A stretch of 64,000 bases of DNA, taken from positions 496,001 through 560,000 of the forward strand of contig NC_009667.1 of the NCBI RefSeq assembly GCF_000017405.1, read 5' to 3'. Positions 62,830 through 64,000 of this stretch are shown in pieces. Position 1 is the first letter of the stretch. Each line of letters begins with the position of its first letter. Origin of the DNA: Brucella anthropi ATCC 49188 (GTDB lineage Bacteria; Pseudomonadota; Alphaproteobacteria; Rhizobiales; Rhizobiaceae). The notes under the pieces are model-generated. The model was not told the DNA's origin and did not search any database. It worked only from the letters and a program-made list of their open reading frames with translations. Position numbers and translations under genes: made by a program.

Positions 62830-62844
62830 TTACGTAAACGTCAA
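62830..62844 (-). promoter_or_regulatory. LiuR-like site in the acyl-CoA dehydrogenase promoter
   Basis: On the minus strand this reads TTGACGTTTACGTAA. Its first hexamer can serve as a -35 box. From memory it resembles sites of MerR-type LiuR regulators of branched-chain and fatty acyl-CoA breakdown; that match is not verified. It is about 115 bases upstream of the ATG. Confidence 0.4.
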
Positions 62845-62904
62845 TATTGTGCTGCGGCTTCACAGCCATTTGTACGGAGGTGAACAATCTCGTGGATTTT
62901 TCGA

Positions 62905-62954
62905 ATTTGACGTTTGAAACGGGATTAATATCGGACGGATATCAAACGTCAAAT
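62905..62954. promoter_or_regulatory. Perfect 13-base inverted repeat with AAACGTCAA motif
   Basis: ATTTGACGTTTGA (62905-62917) and TCAAACGTCAAAT (62942-62954) are exact complements separated by 24 bases. The inner motif AAACGTCAA also occurs at 62836-62844, so three copies of one motif lie upstream of the acyl-CoA dehydrogenase gene. Confidence 0.6.
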
Positions 62955-63020
62955 GCAATCCACTAGGCATTGTCCGCCTGTGAGGCCGAAACTCGGCGGT
63001 TACAGATAATGCTGTCGAGG

Positions 63021-64000
63021 CTATTTCTTGTCGGCTTGGGTTTCCCGCTCGACAGCGCGCCAGCCGATATCGGAGCGATAGAAGCCTTCCGGCCAGTCGA
63101 TGAGCTTTACGGCTTCATAGGCGCGTGCCTGTGCTTCGGCGACCGTGTCGGCAATGGCAGTGATGTTGAGCACGCGGCCCCCACTGGCAACGATGCTGCC
63201 GTCCTTCTCCGCCGTTCCCGCGTGGAAGAGTTTGACGCCATCAATGCCTTCGAGCTTGTCGAGATCGCGGATGACGCTGCCCTTCTTCACATTGGACGGA
63301 TAGCCCTCCGCAGCCATCACAACCGTCAGCGCAGGCTGGTTTTTCCAGTCGAGCGAGACTTCATCAAGTTTGCCGTCCACGGCAGCATTGATGAGCGCGA
63401 GCAGGTCGCTGTTGAGGCGCATCATAAGCACCTGGCATTCCGGGTCACCGAAACGGGTGTTGTATTCGATGAGCTTCGGGCCGTCCTTGCCGATCATCAG
63501 GCCGAGGAACAAAATGCCGGAGAAGGGCGCGCCGATTTCCGCCATGCCGCGCATGGTCGGTTCGATCAGTTCGCGCATGGTGCGTTCGACGATTTCCGGC
63601 GTCATGACCGGAGCTGGAGCATAGGCACCCATGCCGCCTGTATTCGGGCCGGTGTCGCCGTCGCCGACACGCTTGTGATCTTGCGCCGAGCCGAGCGGCA
63701 AGGCGGTCTTGCCATCGCATATGCAGAAGAAGCTTGCTTCTTCGCCGTCCAGAAATTCCTCAACCACCACTTCGGCACCGGCGGAACCGAATGCGCCCTC
63801 GAAACAGGCATCCACGGCGTCGAGCGCTTCATCGAGCGTCATCGCAACGATCACGCCCTTGCCTGCGGCGAGCCCGTCGGCCTTGACGACGATGGGCGCA
63901 CCCTGCTGGCGGATATAGGCCTTGGCCTTGGGCGCATTGTTGAAGCGGCCATAAGCGCCTGTCGGAATATCGAAGCGCGCGCAGAGATCCTTGGTGAAAC
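63021..64000 (-). CDS. purD: Phosphoribosylamine-glycine ligase, 3' part (partial)
   Basis: Codes for the C-terminal 325 or so residues of PurD (GAR synthetase), open through the right edge. ATP-grasp features are [53 protein letters not shown] and [14 protein letters not shown]. The enzyme joins phosphoribosylamine and glycine in purine synthesis. The N-terminal domain lies outside the window. Confidence 0.97.
   Translation of the reverse strand, partial: FTKDLCARFDIPTGAYGRFNNAPKAKAYIRQQGAPIVVKADGLAAGKGVIVAMTLDEALDAVDACFEGAFGSAGAEVVVEEFLDGEEASFFCICDGKTALPLGSAQDHKRVGDGDTGPNTGGMGAYAPAPVMTPEIVERTMRELIEPTMRGMAEIGAPFSGILFLGLMIGKDGPKLIEYNTRFGDPECQVLMMRLNSDLLALINAAVDGKLDEVSLDWKNQPALTVVMAAEGYPSNVKKGSVIRDLDKLEGIDGVKLFHAGTAEKDGSIVASGGRVLNITAIADTVAEAQARAYEAVKLIDWPEGFYRSDIGWRAVERETQADKK

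Larger units (their letters stand above)
62717..63020. other. Intergenic region between purD and the acyl-CoA dehydrogenase
   Basis: About 300 bases without a gene. It contains the regulatory candidates listed at 62830-62844 and 62905-62954. No clear purD terminator is visible. Confidence 0.5.

Noticed and set aside
1..64000. tRNA, rRNA, riboswitch or prophage genes
   Set aside because: I looked for conserved cloverleaf, TPP, cobalamin, glycine and SAM-type sequences and phage modules by eye and saw none.

Overview
The window is a chromosomal segment from an alphaproteobacterium of the Hyphomicrobiales, most likely Brucellaceae (the Brucella/Ochrobactrum group). The evidence is a complete fixNOQP-fixGHIS (cco) cluster, an F0-only ATP synthase operon with duplicated b subunits, a BacA-type peptide transporter beginning MFxSFFP, glyQ/glyS as separate subunits, and many short palindromic intergenic repeats sharing a core like aaagtgngaancggtttt. 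No tRNA, rRNA, CRISPR array, insertion sequence or prophage was seen. The assignment rests on reading alone, not on a search.

Layout. 1-8329: the end of an unidentified acidic protein, then the cbb3 oxidase structural operon (ccoNOQP) and its assembly operon (ccoGHIS), all on the minus strand behind an FNR/FixK box at 8420. 8535-14054: an OmpR-type two-component system, divergent from dsbD, a lipoprotein L,D-transpeptidase and a DsbA-like oxidoreductase, with a PmrA-type direct repeat between the two groups. 14241-15218: an A+T-rich orphan gene coding for a beta-solenoid-like protein. 15530-17950: ada with a coupled 2-oxoglutarate oxygenase, then a Spx/ArsC-like protein. 17990-24553: a FUSC-type membrane protein, a ClpP paralogue, an ArsR/SRPBCC pair under a dyad operator, an MFS carrier, bacA and a polysaccharide deacetylase. 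24757-35321: a YfgM-like protein with der, then small envelope and metabolic genes, including an Hsp70-like YegD, a signal-peptidase-like protein without its lysine, TenA-like and LprI-like proteins, and a SleB-type cell wall hydrolase.

35664-38519 holds atpI-atpB-atpE-atpF2-atpF, with four tandem UUCG-hairpin units between atpI and atpB. 38611-50578 carries a broken NUDIX gene, an Lrp/LysE divergent pair, rnhB, a radical SAM protein, two paralogous tiny secreted proteins, ispE, an S49 peptidase, nhaA, an N6-adenine methyltransferase and a polyprenyl diphosphate synthase. 50796-60039 carries a TPR protein, glyQS, Sua5, a FAD-linked D-2-hydroxyacid dehydrogenase and a DUF6101-like protein. 60186-64000 holds an acyl-CoA dehydrogenase/crotonase operon and the 3' part of purD.

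The strongest functional themes are microaerobic respiration (the cco cluster with its copper ATPase and Fe-S assembly factor), periplasmic thiol chemistry and cell-wall crosslinking (dsbD, L,D-transpeptidase, DsbA), and proton-driven ATP synthesis. Most of the window is ordinary core genome. The unusual material lies in intergenic structure: tandem mini-hairpins, extended operator dyads and composite palindromic repeats. A few odd genes also stand out: the A+T-rich orphan, the lysine-less signal peptidase homologue, the nonsense-interrupted NUDIX gene, and the tandem stop-codon repeat after a small secreted protein.
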